A stretch of DNA of 45,211 nt from Isoetes engelmannii (Eukaryota > Streptophyta > Lycopodiopsida > Isoetales > Isoetaceae), in contig JAANSK020022244.1 of NCBI GenBank assembly GCA_011763485.2, forward strand, positions 1 to 45,211. The letters are read 5' to 3'. Position 1 is the stretch's first letter. Every line of letters starts with the position of its first letter. Under the pieces are notes generated by a model. It did no database searches, had not been told where the DNA came from, and saw nothing but the letters and a program-made list of their open reading frames with translations. This document shows, piece by piece, positions 1-12,800 of the stretch. The position numbers were made by a program, and so were the translations under genes.

Positions 1-240
1 GTAATACCATGAGTATTTTGCATTGAATCAGCTTCTCCCGGCCCACCTCACCTTGCCCCAAGCCTGCCTTACTGCTAGTTTAATATAGTTTTAGCAAAAT
101 GATTTCTTGTAGTAAAAACATCTAGGTGCAAAAGTGAGTAAACAATTGTACTATGGTTTTATGACAAAGCATTCAAGATAATTCCTACATAGAGTATTGC
201 ACTATTTTAGGAAGTTGATAAACTTGTATATTCTTCACAG

Positions 241-927
241 GGACATGTGGGTCTGCAATCCTAGGAGAAATAGGTGGAAGCAAGCTGCTTCTATGTTCAC
301 ATGTCGTTATGGTTGTCTGGTTGGTGCGATTGGAGATAAGCTCTATGTTGTTGGTGGATGTGGCATCTGCCATCTCTCAGGATATTCATACCCATGCCTT
401 GAGGTATATGACCCCAAGACTAACACCTGGTACTATGGTGCGAGTGCTAGGTCTGTAGTAACTATGCACCAATGCAGTCCTATCACGTACATGGCAGTTG
501 TTGTAAATGACAAGATGTGTCATAGGCCCTCAAAATGAGTTTGGACACGTTAATGCAGGTATGTACGACCCAGGTACAGATTCTTGGCTTGACGTCTTAC
601 CAGGATTGAAAGTTGGATGGGGCAAAGCCACTATTATGGATGGGATGTTGTACTATCAACGTAAATTTGTGATCAAGATGCTTGGGTGCCAGTGAAAAAG
701 AAAGAAGGGATACTCTACTTGAATGGGACCTTCGCTTGGTTTCTACTATGACTGGTAATAAGGGAAAGCTTTATATAGTTGGAACTATGGGGCCTGCTTT
801 GATCGTCGTCATTGCACCTCTCAACAATGGTGGTCAGAAAATATGTTGGCACACAATGGAACTCCCAAATGGGGTGGATTTTCTAGGTGACTTGGGGCAC
901 TGCTCATGTCAGGTGTTCAGTTTCTAA
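241..927 (+). pseudogene. F-box/kelch-repeat protein, 3' part, decayed
   Basis: The translation shows kelch-repeat signatures: GDKLYVVGG followed by LEVYDPKTNTWYYG, then VIGPQNEFGHVNAGMYDPGTDSW, and finally GNKGKLYIVG and a WHTMELPNG ending. Order and wording resemble plant F-box/kelch proteins of the At1g22040/At1g55270 type, which are substrate receptors of SCF ubiquitin ligases; this is recalled, not searched. The first bases follow a good acceptor (TTCTTCACAG ending at 240), so 1-240 is probably intron and the F-box end lies outside the window. The kelch frame is broken: it shifts near 515, where the VIGPQ motif continues in another frame, again near 660-670, and again near 715. At least three frame changes within 700 bases, with otherwise well-kept motifs, point to a fairly recent pseudogene. 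Poor assembly is the alternative. Confidence 0.7.
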
Positions 928-1155
928 GTGCTTTGATGATTCACAATTGTTCAGATGGATAAATATGAAGTTTGTGAATTGTCATGAGATGTGTAGATGT
1001 GAGTTATGTGAGCTTGTTGTCTCAATACTGGCATAGCTAAACAAGGAATATACAAAAGAACGTATATATGCACAAGGTGAATTTATACAGTGGCAAACCT
1101 TTTGTCTTCTTATGTAAGGATTTTAAGTGACATGCATCTGCACTTTATTCTTATA

Positions 1156-1231
1156 AATTTGTGCTATATGTGAATAATATGCGCACCCTTTTTAATTTGT
1201 GCTATATGTGAATAATATGCACACCCTTTAT
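1156..1231. repeat. 38-bp tandem duplication
   Basis: Two adjacent near-identical copies start at 1156 and 1194, each beginning AATTTGTGCTATATGTGAAT and running through ATATGCRCACCC. They lie in intergenic DNA with no gene nearby. Confidence 0.85.
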
Positions 1232-2699
1232 ACAACAAGATGCTAGTCGAATCATGTGAGAATACAACATGCACTAATCCGTTTAGATGGGGAAGATGGC
1301 CCAATGCTCTTCATACGAGTACTTCATAGTAGATGAGAACACGTAATGAAAATCTTGTTTTGCATATGTTGAAAATGTGTAGAACTATGTGAAGGTGCTT
1401 GTCCTTATTGGAATTTGAGCTTTTGCTATGACCATCTATGCTCGCCCCTGTCCTTAATGGAATTTGTATCAGATCACGAAAACCTTTATTCAAGCTTCTG
1501 TTATCCAAAGGTAGTCAAGGTTCTCCCATCTATTCTAGAAATTGCAGCTTCCTATTTGACAAGTCAAACTTTATGTTGATAATTCGGTAGCCATCGGCCC
1601 CCGGGATGTACTTATATATAAAGGGATTATACCATCTGCGTTCATAGGGATCTTTGAAGCCAGATTTGAACCCCTCTATATGCAATTTACCCCTAATATA
1701 CATGTAAACACTCCCAAAAAACTCCTGTCCTGTTTGTGTACAAGAAAATTGGTCAAAAATCAACCCCTAACTTGCACTCAGATATAAAACACATGGACAA
1801 AATATAAACCCCCCTTGTTATCGGTGTAATCAAGGATTATGAATACTATTTACCGGCCACATTTAGATCTGCAAGTGTTCTTTGTGAGAGAGATGGATAG
1901 AGGCAAGTACCTGAGCATCAAATTGAGATAGTTTGAGACAATAAACCTATTATGGGGACCCAAAAAAAAAAAAAAAAAAAAAACACGATGGCTAAGCTTA
2001 GCTAAATCGCTAAGTTTTGGCATTTCCGACTTTAGCTAATGATAAGAAAGTATAGCTTGCAAGATTGAAAAGTTTAGCCAAACCTTATAAGCTCAAATTT
2101 CGCTTCACTAACAAGTCAACAAGTGCATTTGATAATTTACCCAAGTACCTGAACGAAGTTACAGAGCCAGGCTTTTCATCGAGCAGCATGATAGTTGCTT
2201 TGGGCTATCTGAAAAAGACGAACTAGTAGTCTTCAAAGGTATGGATGTGGCAGATGGCCGTGTTCTTCAACATTTTCAAGGTCACATTGCTAAGTGTTAT
2301 CATTGTTCTTCACCTGCCTCTCGTAAGAGACACTTGGTCTTTGAGGATTATTTGGATGTGCGCTTTTATGCTTAGGCAAGTTGCTTCACTCTGGGTCACT
2401 GCGTATCTGCTGAGATTTGACTTATGTCTTTGCATCTAGCCCTGGTATTTGACTTCTTGTTAAATAAAGTCCAACTTCCTTCAACAAAATATTGGTATAC
2501 TCTAGCCAAGTCATTGTATAATAAGCTATATATTTATTACGGTCATGAATCTTGACTTTCATGCAAAATAGTAACTGTGGACCTTATCCCTTCATAGTTC
2601 ATTAATTATAGGTTCTTGGATCTATTTATGTACATTGCTTTATTCATTTACCTTGTGGTCTTTGTTCAAGATGGGTCCTTATTTTCTTGTAGACATAGG

Positions 2700-2964
2700 A
2701 GATTTTAGACGGGTTAAAATGCTCCAACCAATTTCTATCTTGTTTTCTTCTTAAAAAGAGTTTCTTTCTACCCAGTCAGCAGTGGTGGTTGTTTTTTGCT
2801 TACGGTCTCGGTATATTATTTATTTTGTGTGGTAGACATGGATTAAAATGCTCCAACTAATTTTCATCTTCTTTTCTTCTTAAAAAGAGTTTCGTTCTAC
2901 CTAGTCAGTGGTGGTTGTTATTTGCTTACGGTCTTAGTATATTATTTATAAATTTGTGTGGTAG
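2700..2964. repeat. 129-bp imperfect tandem duplication
   Basis: Two copies are anchored by TTAAAATGCTCCAAC at 2714 and 2843. Both continue through TTCTTCTTAAAAAGAGTTTC and GTGGTGGTTGTT to TTTGTGTGGTAGA. Several substitutions and small gaps separate them, so the duplication is older than the one at 3442. Confidence 0.8.
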
Positions 2965-3441
2965 AATCTCCAGGAAAAATAGGAATTAAAAACATATGAA
3001 ATCAGCTGGTATTTGGAACTCTAATGTATATATGCAAGAAAAGTGCACATATGCTTTCGTAATTGCTATCGGAGTTCGTAATTGTTATTGGCGTTAAAAG
3101 GAAACAAAAAGGGCTCATGTAATTCTTCTTAAAGTTGACACAAAACTAGTTGTTGATCACCGAGTTTTTCATTCTAGGTGAGTATAAAAGAGGCTACATT
3201 GTTACTATTGCTCTAGATTTGGCAATGGAATTTAGGATATAAAGACGTATTAGTGAATATGTCAAACACGAAGAGTCACTGACCAAACACGTTTTGAAGA
3301 CCATCATTTCAGGCTTTTAGGGTGAAGTTATGAAGAAGATTTTATATCTACATACATGTAAGACACTTGGTTGTAAGGAATTTTAATGTGGTTGCCGATA
3401 TATATGGTGTTGTGTTTCTTACATCAATTTAATAGTTGGTC

Positions 3442-3553
3442 AAGTAATTCTTCTATATTTTGTTTAGTATAGTTTTTATTTTAGATCGGGTTTCATAAAG
3501 TAATTCTTCTATATTTTGTTTAGTATAGTTTTTATTTTAGATCGGGTTTCATA
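3442..3553. repeat. 56-bp perfect tandem duplication
   Basis: Two head-to-tail copies start at 3442 and 3498, each beginning AAGTAATTCTTCTATATTTT and ending GATCGGGTTTCATA. I see no difference between them, so the event is recent or an assembly artefact. Confidence 0.85.
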
Positions 3554-4804
3554 AACAAAGTACGCAATAATTTAAGGTCCAAACATAGCTATTCGATGTA
3601 GCATTGAAAGAAAAACAATGTACTTGGCTATTTCTTGTGCCCATAAAACCAACCAACATACTCTTTCGTCAATAAACGCCCACCTTTGCAGAGTTCCACT
3701 GGGTCTTAGAATCATTTAGCCTTGAAAAACTGATAGAGTAGGCAAGAGATGGGTAAGACCTTATAGAATTATCCAGTAGGGTCTGTATATATGTGTATAG
3801 TTTTTAAATCCATTTTCATAGAGCGAGTTCCATTTGAAGCATCAAAATGATCTTGATCTACATTTTTCAAGCCATTTTTAGACATCTAAATCCTAACCTT
3901 GTGGCTTTCATAAGGAATAGCCAAACTTCAGATAGTTTGTTAGAGCAAATCATCAAAGTTAAGCCAAAAACTAGAAAATGTGAAAGGCAAAAATTCTAAA
4001 GGTTAGCTAAACCATATAAGATTTTGGGATGAGCTTCGAGCCAGTTTAACTAAACTCATTCTGGGTAATAAGACACAGAGGATTAATGATTTATTATGTG
4101 TCATAACAAAATGACTCAAAGTTATGAAGACACAATACATGCAAATATTTATAATAACTTTCGCTAATTCTTAGTGGTTCTGCGATTCACTTTGGTGTAC
4201 CATGTAAATTGGTATAGTAGTAACCGGCACAAGATTTTTGACAGCTTGATATATAAGCATATGCTTGTATTCTTGTATTTTTTTTTTTAAAATTCAATGG
4301 CGTAAACCTACACTATTATTAAGTTTTGGAACTCAAAGGGCTAGGGCAACTAAAAAATAACCACAAAATGAGTAAGTATCCTACATTTGCAACCCATTCT
4401 AAAGGAGAGGAGCCTCATTTGCTTGTTATTTTTTTAATCTTACATCACCTTTGACTAATTATATTAATAGGAGCAAAGAGGCATAGATAAATGACATAAA
4501 GATGAATTTAGCATTTCATATTTCATATAAATAGGAAACTGTCTTATTTCTCCTGAACCTGTACTTTCTTTCAATTGATTTAATTGCTTTTAAAATAATT
4601 TTATTTAATTTAAATTGTTTTCCCCTTGCTTGTGTGTTTTCTTGTGGTTTAATGCCAAATGCATCTAGTTAATACTTTTATTTAATTTCATTGCTTTCTT
4701 GCTTCAAATTGTACTACTACATTGCTTGTTGATTGTCGACTTATACAAAGAGCATTGAAAGATAGGAACTTCAATGTCATAAGAGAGAAATCCCATTGAC
4801 TTTC

Positions 4805-4873
4805 TAGCATGATAATGCCTTCTATGGACATGATAAGGCCTTCAGTTTTGTAGCATGATAATGCCTTCTATGG
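4805..4873. repeat. 46-bp tandem duplication
   Basis: TAGCATGATAATGCCTTCTA occurs at 4805 and 4851, with a diverged partial copy (CATGATAAGGCCTTC) between them. Confidence 0.7.
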
Positions 4874-5485
4874 TCTGGCAGATTTGTAACTGCATGTCAC
4901 TTTTGGTTTTTCTAATGAATCTTTCATGTGGTCGGGACATTGGTTGAATTTCTCAGCTTGTATTCAGCACTTAAAAAGGTCCAACACTACAGAAGTTTAC
5001 TGGAAGGGATCTGCAACGCCAAGTCGCCCATGGGGTTGCATTTGCATGACGGGCACACAATAGAGACAATTGAAATAATCCAGCTTTTGCAATCTTTAAT
5101 TGCACTGATTTGACAACATGCGTTATAAAACTACTGTACAAATATCTACATTTTATATATCTCTAATTCTTTCCGCCATCTCTGATTTAATATTTGCCAT
5201 CCTTTTCATACTGTACAATATAAACAAAAGACCATCTTTGACCATTTCCTGTGTGACTTTTGGATATTGTGCATCATGATACCAGCACCTAACCATAATT
5301 GATGTCACTGTGATAGATAACGAGGCCACCTTAACTTACTGTAACGGATGCTTATTTTACTGTTGACGGATATTCTATCATGCCTCATCAGTAGTCTTAT
5401 GAGTAGTCCTGGATGGCTGCACTTTGTAGGATGTACTCGATTTCAGATGATGTCAAATTGGATCTTGACATGGTAAGCGAGTTCC

Positions 5486-6818
5486 CTACTCTACAAAACT
5501 GAGCAGGAAACCACTGATGATCCTGCGCACAAATGCATTGGGTATGTGCCTACATAATCTACCATCAACATATGCAACAGCGGTTGATACTAGGAAATTC
5601 CCCATTACACGTTTGTACCCTTGCCCATAGTCATTAGTTGGCTGTTTTCCCACAGATGGCTGTTTTTCACCAGATGCTGGTAGCTCAATTTCATTTGCAT
5701 CCTTCAGCTTCTTAGAACTTACGTCTGCTCCCTGTAAGTGCAAAATTTTCCTTGTATGTTCCCTTAGAACCCGCACGCAAAAAATTACTAGTAGCTGTTC
5801 ACACAAATTTGCAATAGCTGGGACAACACGTTTTTCCTGCTCATTCAAAATGGATTATAAACCAAAAGCATATCAGAAAACTACAAACATGCTTACATTT
5901 TCCCCTTGTTGTTGAAGCCGCAAAGCACGAACAATAGGGGTAGATGATTCGCCCGACAAAAGTCCTTCACCAATAAGGAAGTTCTTAACAGTGGTGATGA
6001 TATCATCCATTAACATGCTATTTGGAGGCAGGTTTTTCAAGACTACCTGCATCAGCAACATACTAAATCACAAGAGGCAGCATACTCAACTTGTTTTGCT
6101 TAAAAATAATTACCTGGTCATCTACAACCTTGACTTTTAAATAATCTTGTTTAAACAACACATCAAGCATAGCTTGTAAATATCCTTCAACATATGCCTG
6201 AAAGAGAGCAAGCACGTTAGCACCCATATGCATTGAATCACTGCAAAGATGTGCTCTCTTTTCTCTCAATGATTAAATGCAAATGACTTTTGTTCACGCC
6301 ATAGGAAAGGCAACTCGATGTCTACCATCTTGCTCCTTTGCTGAGACAAGTACTTAAACTTTTAATTTTTGTCATACGTTTTCTTACCCTGTCCTGTTTG
6401 AGTCTTATTCCGCTGTTGCATCAATGCAAATAAGGAAAAGCGAGAGATAAAAAAAAAAATCACTTCTTCATTGATAATCCGGATGTGTCAAAGACCAAAA
6501 GAGACAACATCCATTCTTACCTCTTCCATACCAACACTACGATCAAGCTGAATGTGCCGTGTGGGACCACCTTTTACAACCACCTCACGGAGAACAGATG
6601 GTTTCATAGCCACATTTAGAATTCCACGTCTCAGGCCAGTTAACTGAGACAGACAGCATGTTACAGGTTGTAGAATCAAATAGACAGGGCACATATCACT
6701 CAGGTGGTCTATTGATGCATACCATGCCATCAAAGCCATTAGTCTCTGCTCCCTTCAGCACATTGTCAGAAACCTCTGTCACGACAGCAAACATCAGATT
6801 GGATCCAGCTCGTTTCAC
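5486..6818 (-). CDS. SHBY: VPS13 exons 33-37: C-terminus and stop
   Basis: Exon 33 VKRAGSNLMFAVVTEVSDNV, exon 34 GLRRGILNVAMKPSVL with KGGPTRHIQLDRSVGMEE, exon 35 AYVEGYLQAMLDVLFKQDYL, exon 36 LKNLPPNSMLMDDIITTVKN and exon 37 EKRVVPAIANLCEQLLVIFC follow the family order exactly. The protein ends HIPNAFVRRIISGFLLSFVE before TAG at 5488-5486. The last exon has a low-complexity Lys/Gln/Pro linker around residues 3275-3300, then a hydrophobic tail that could insert in a membrane. Introns 35 and 36 are only 67 and 60 nt. Confidence 0.85.
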
Positions 6819-9800
6819 CTACAGAGAAAATATGATACATTATTGAAATAATTATCATCAAAAACTTACACATTACAAAAAATTTGAACTTGAAAGTGCT
6901 GTAGGGAATTTAAGATGACTGTAACAATGTTATATCCAAGATACAAATATGCATACTTATTGTCAGCATTGCCACCACGGAAGACTACAAAATTTCTTAA
7001 AAGCTATTAATACATTTTTTGAGAGGGGTTGGTGTTCTGTATATGCTTACGTCTTCTGCCTTTGAGAAGAGTTGGTACTCAATGTTTGCACATATAAGAG
7101 TTACAAAGTAGGCAAGGCAAAATCAAAGGGCTCAATTGTATTTCATATTGTGATCAGACAAAGGGTAAAGCCAAGCAGAATGACAGACAAAAACCAGCGG
7201 CAAGATGGACAGGTCCTATGCTACTTGGTGCCATCCCCAAACTTAAAAGTAAGCAGCGCGGGTAGGGGACATGGGTTTCAAAACTTTCAACTCGTCATGT
7301 CAATCGATAATAAATGGGTTCATATGACTAAAGGCAAATCTGATCAGACGGCTGCTAAATCCAAAGCAAGATTGGTTTTGTCGCAAAAGGCTATAATCAG
7401 CAAATTAGACAGAAGTTTTTGCACCCAGTAGCTTGCATGTCTATTGTCCGAGCTGTGATTGCACTTCAGCCAGTTGCTGGCCTCTTTGGCAGTTACACCT
7501 TTTAGAGAACCTTTTAAAGGGAAACCCTCAAGACAAAATTTGCATGGGGCACTCTCGGGGTTTCATGAAGATTTGGAGCACTTGGCATGAGTTCATTGAC
7601 AAAGTTTGTATGGCTTAAAAACACACTCCTGGGTGTAGGATATTAGCTAGCACAAGGAGAGAGGACCGTAGCTTATACTAAATCCGTAAGTAATATAATA
7701 CAATTGCTAATTTTCTACTATATATTGATGATGCTATGGGGCGCCATTCTAGCTGCCTACCATAGCCAAGACAGTCAATTGACGCTGAGACATCTGGAAT
7801 GGACTGCACAGCAAGATAATCATGGAGTCACAAATCTTGCATGTCAAATTGCAAGAATGAGTGGCCCGAGATGCAAGAATGGCGACGCCTTGACTATCTT
7901 ACTGGAATCACGGATAGAAGCATGGCAACATTCTGGACATTATCCATCAGTTCACTTAGAATACATAACAGAAACGCTGTAATTCCATATGACAGCTTGT
8001 AAGCCTGTGCTCACGGATGGTCATTTGGCTACCTTACTCCTGCCGTTTACCCATCTTTGTTGGATTTCTTTACTTTGACATTCATAGCACTTAACATTGG
8101 ATGCAAAATGGAGATCTCTGTGATTTAACACTTTACACAGCATCCTAAAAAGCTCTATTGGGCATGACTGAAAGAATCATTTACCATGGGTTACAGCGGC
8201 CAATAAAATAAAATTATATACTGATCTACACTTTTCAGGCAATGACCTGGACAGTCGGACAAGCTACATTCCTTTGTCTGGCAAAAAATGTTATCCTCTA
8301 AAAATGACGACTGTCACCGTCTGCACTACAAAGGCTGAGCTCAAAGCTTTATGCATGGATACATTGGAAATGCTTTGGCTGCTTCATGTCCGAATTCAGC
8401 TCAGAAACCCTTTTGTATCTACTCTTTCAGCTCAAGGGAGATGTAACATGATTGTAATTCTTTTTCGTTCAGGTTCAAGTTAGAAATCAGTTCAGGAGGG
8501 ATGTTAAGAATAAAAAAGGATTAGCCCTAATGGTCGTCACATGTGGCTTCATAGTTGCCACGTCATCACATGACAAACCTTATGCATGGATACATTAGAA
8601 ATACTTTGGCTGCTTCCTTTCTTTTAAGATCTCGAAGTGAGTTCAGCTCAGAAACCCTTTTGTATCTACGCTTTGCAGCTCAAAGGAGATTAAACAGGAT
8701 TGTAATTCTTTTTCGTTCAGGTTCAAGTTAGAAATCAGTTCAGGAGGGATGTTAAGAATAAAAAGAATTAACCCTAATAGTCATCACATGTGGCTTCAAA
8801 GTTGCCACATCACCACATGACAAACTTTAAAGTCACATCTCACTTTGCGTCCTTCCTCTCTCACTTTAGAGACCCCGACAGCTTGAACTACTATGACCAG
8901 AAATGTGGCTTGTTATTTATTCATCAGTTTGCTCAGAAACCAAGGAGCATTCTAAAGAAAGAAGTCCCAGCAGCCCAAAGGCCCAAGGCAAGCAAAGAAT
9001 ACTTTATTTTTTCCTGCTACTGAAGAGTCACTATGAAATTACGCCATGAGAAAGGCTCAGTATCTCCAGATATTACGGGAGTCACATTAGCGACTTCTAA
9101 GAGGATAAATGATGATGAATAACTCAAAAACACGAGTTGTCTTTCAGAAAAAACGGCTTGAAAGAAAACAAACCTGGTCAAATACTAACATCACAGATTA
9201 TTTTTGTAAAAGCAGGATAACGGGATGGAACATATTTCTAGAACTTTTCATTAAACACTTGCAGTTTATACCTTTAACGAGTTTTTGTTTAAGTATCTAG
9301 CAAGCGCATGCCCTCCTTGTGGGTCCATAACGCTATATTCTGATGGTCTCATCGACCACATGGGTAGACCTTAACAAATCTTTCTTTCTTATCTCACATT
9401 AGGTGCTCTTCTATTCTCTTGTTCATCTTGTTACCACATCAGAACAATCTGCATTAGCCCATCTAGGAGATAATGAGGAAGCCAGCATGAATGTGTCCAA
9501 CTCTACATTAAAGTGGATAGTTCAAGGGCCATGCAAAGCACTTTAGCCTATTTTTCAAGTTAGTTTCCTATAAATCAATTTGGGAAAATAGCTTACGGTT
9601 TTCTCAAGGTCTCCAAGGTAGCGGCTTGTCCCTCCCTGATCCTTCCTTTGATAAGCCTTGCTAAGGAGGTTAAACATTCCTGAAAATATCTAAGTTAGTC
9701 ATGCCATGGCTCTAATCCTAAAATAATCTATACATATCTAAGTTAGTGATGCCATGGCTCTAATCCTAAAATAATTTATACATACCTAAAGCAAGTCCTT

Positions 9801-12800
9801 GGACATCAATAAATCCACTTGAAGGATCAAAAAACACATCAAGCGATGAGGCTGCTGAATCGTCAAACAGAGAAGCAAATCCAGGCGGAAGCAGTTTACT
9901 TCCCCTTGCCAAATATATCGCACGCATTGCATACCTGGTAACAAACAGAACCAGATAAATAAAAAGTTGTGGAATGGGGTTCAGATCACTGTCAAAGAGC
10001 AGGGTCTCACCAAGAATAATGTTGTGCGCATTTAACTATCAACTGCCGGAATGTAAGTAGTGCATTTGAGAGGAGAACTCCATTCAGTTCTACGGTAGCT
10101 CCTCGCACTGTTGGCAGCTAATAAACAAAGAATAAAACATGGATATAATGTTGACTGCTACCACTGCTTACTTTCATTACAATATCAAATACCTTAATTA
10201 TTGAATGTAGAACAGCCCGAAGAGTCTCTTGAGCAGATGTATAATCAGCACGTGGGTGTCCAGGGAGGAAGCTTGCAACGATCTACAGAGAACATTGAAT
10301 CACCATATTTATTTCTTAATCAGAATTCATTTTCTTTAGCATCTTAAAAATTTAACTCGCCAAGATGCATTTCCTTTCTCCAATTTCCTTTTATTACAGC
10401 TAGGAAATGATGATATGAATGATAGGCGCTTAACGTCAATTTCTGAATAAAATACGAAGTGTATATAATGATAATTATCATATAACTTAAACAGTCACGT
10501 GATTTTTTGGTACCTTTATTGGATGAATCTCAAAGCGCTCAAAGTATATTTGCCGACTTGTTGTCCCTTCAGCAAGTGAAGTGCGATAAAAGGGAACAAG
10601 CTTCATTAGCGTGTCCTCGTCAATATTAAGATCAATAGCCTGCAATGTAATCTAACATTAAAATGGGGCTTTATTTAATCTCAATTCCAAACTTCATTTA
10701 TAAGAAATGTTTCTCAATTGTTGGCAGAAATCTGAGGCTTACAGTGATGGCACTATGAGAATCTGGATTTTTTGGATTTCGGATTTTGGATGCACCAGCA
10801 TAACCCACCCAACTCAAAATGAACATACAAGAACTTTAAAATCTTGCACCTCAAAATTACTGCAATAATTGCCTCTCCACCTTATGTAGTATAGAATCTA
10901 TAGATCAATAAAGAGCCTACCCTACCTGCACCTGTAGTAAAAACTCTTGCACACGTTGGACAAGTGGCTACTAATAATTTACAGCTTGTGTACACGCACA
11001 AGCTTGTGGGATAAATGCTTGATACTCTTCAACTTATAACAACAATCTGCAACGTGATCTATGGGAAAGGCCAGTTACACATTGTTGTCATCAATGGAAT
11101 TGTGGCCTACTAGTAAGTTTTATGTATTCGAATTAACAGCATTGAGACCAAAACTACATTAGACAACTATGCACAGGTCTACTAGGGTCCTAAACAAAAC
11201 TCCCTGCTGCCTTTGTGACTATTCCAATATAATTTAATATAATTTAGACACTGGAAACTAGTGCTGCACAAAGAGTAACTTCTCAACTCTCCAAATGCAG
11301 ATGTCCTTAACAATATATAATTGTAAAGGAAACATAGACTCCTTCCTCTAGATCTCCTCTGTGCTCCTGGAGGGTAATAACGGAGGCCCCTGATTGGAGC
11401 ATGTTGCTTCACATCATTTTCATTTAAGTTCAGATATTTCAGTTCAGCATCTCAAATGTCTTTAGCTAGACACTCGAGGTTTCTAAAAATCATAATTTTT
11501 ATTTACTTTGAACATTTAAATTTACAAGTAAATATTTTTATTTAAGTTCAGATATTTCAGATATTTCAGTTCAGTATCTCAAATGTCTTTAGCTAGACAC
11601 TCGAGGTTTCTAAAAATCATGATTTTTTATAAACTTTGAACATCTAAATTTACAAGTAAACATGAGAGTGAAGATGGCTACCTGCAAAAGTACAGATGCA
11701 TACTTTAACTGAATTGGATTAACTGCAGAGTTCGAAATTACAGCTGCCACATGCAACATATTGCTTGTTCTTGTAAAACGATCCTGGTCATGTGCTCTTA
11801 ACATTGCTGCAAAGGGGGCACCAGTCCACTTCATGTCCACATCAACACTCTATAAATGCCGAAGAGATCATAAGCATACCTTTGTATTGTATAGTGTGAG
11901 ATATAGCATTATAGGCAGCTACAGGACAAATAGCATACCTGAACCTTAAGCTGGCATAAAGTGCGTTCTGACATAACTAATATTTCAGAAGATACAGTTG
12001 CAAATCTTGCGCAAAGAATTGAAATACCAGTTTCACTACTCCTTGCAGTAGCATCCTCCATTTCCAGTTTCTACAATCATAGAAACAGACTATGTTAATT
12101 CCCTTGTTACAAAAAGACAAAAACAAATCTTTCAGTGAGGAATTGCTGAAGATGATGTTGCTTCATATGGTAATGTAGCAGCATGTCACATCACCATATG
12201 AAGTGACATGCTGCCACAAGAGCTACCTCAAGAAGTCATTTCCAATGGGATTCAAATCTAAATACTGAACATCTATTCTCTAGTTTTCCTGCACACTTTA
12301 GTGCCATCAGGAATATCGTAAAAAGCAAAAAGGACCTCAAGAAGTCATTTCCAATGGGATTCAATTTAAACACTGAACAGCTATTCTCTAAGAAAATGTC
12401 ACTTCATATGGTGATGTGGCAGCATGTCACGTCATCAAAATATGAAGTGATATGCTGGCGCGACCACAAGAAATCATTTCGAATGTGATTCAATTCTAAA
12501 CATTGAACAGCTGCTATTCTCTAGTTTTCCTGCACACTTCGTGAGCCATCAGGAATATAGTATGCAGGAGAATATGTTGAGACATGGTCTTCACAAGAGA
12601 TGCAGCAGAATTAATTGCACATACGAAGGAGCTGCTAGCACAGCAGTTTGAAATCACTGATCTTGGACTTATGCATTATTATCTTGGGTTAGAAAACTGG
12701 CAGAAGTCTAGTGGCATCTATATTATTTATATGAAGATCCCAGAGTTCATATTAAACCAGCCAATATCTATTCTGACAATAATGGAGCTACCTGTCATGC

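Larger units (their letters stand above)
928..5485. other. gene-free intergenic stretch
   Basis: AT-rich DNA between the kelch remnant and the VPS13 stop codon. Open frames are short and carry no motif I recognise. It holds a 22-base A-run at 1962-1983 and four short tandem duplications listed separately. A 61-codon open frame at 4928-5113 looks mildly protein-like, but I cannot assign it. The 3' untranslated region of the VPS13 gene must occupy the right end; an AATAAG-like poly(A) signal on the minus strand near 5346-5352 is only a weak candidate. Confidence 0.6.
6819..9596. other. VPS13 intron 32 (2.8 kb), TE-filled
   Basis: This intron separates exons 32 and 33. From about 7690 to 8830 it holds a plus-strand Ty1/copia remnant, opposite to the gene. 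Around it lies AT-rich DNA without a gene. The plus-strand open frames at 7072-7618 show no motif I can assign and may belong to the eroded 5' part of the same element. Confidence 0.6.

Noticed and set aside
1962-1983. A-run as the tail of a SINE or LINE
   Set aside because: No conserved body or target-site duplication could be seen upstream.
4928-5113. 61-codon plus-strand open frame as a small gene
   Set aside because: Mildly protein-like, but no recognised domain, no clear context, and it lies where the VPS13 3' region is expected.
7072-7618. Two consecutive plus-strand open frames as a host gene
   Set aside because: No recognisable domain; they sit upstream of a copia reverse-transcriptase remnant and may be its eroded 5' part.
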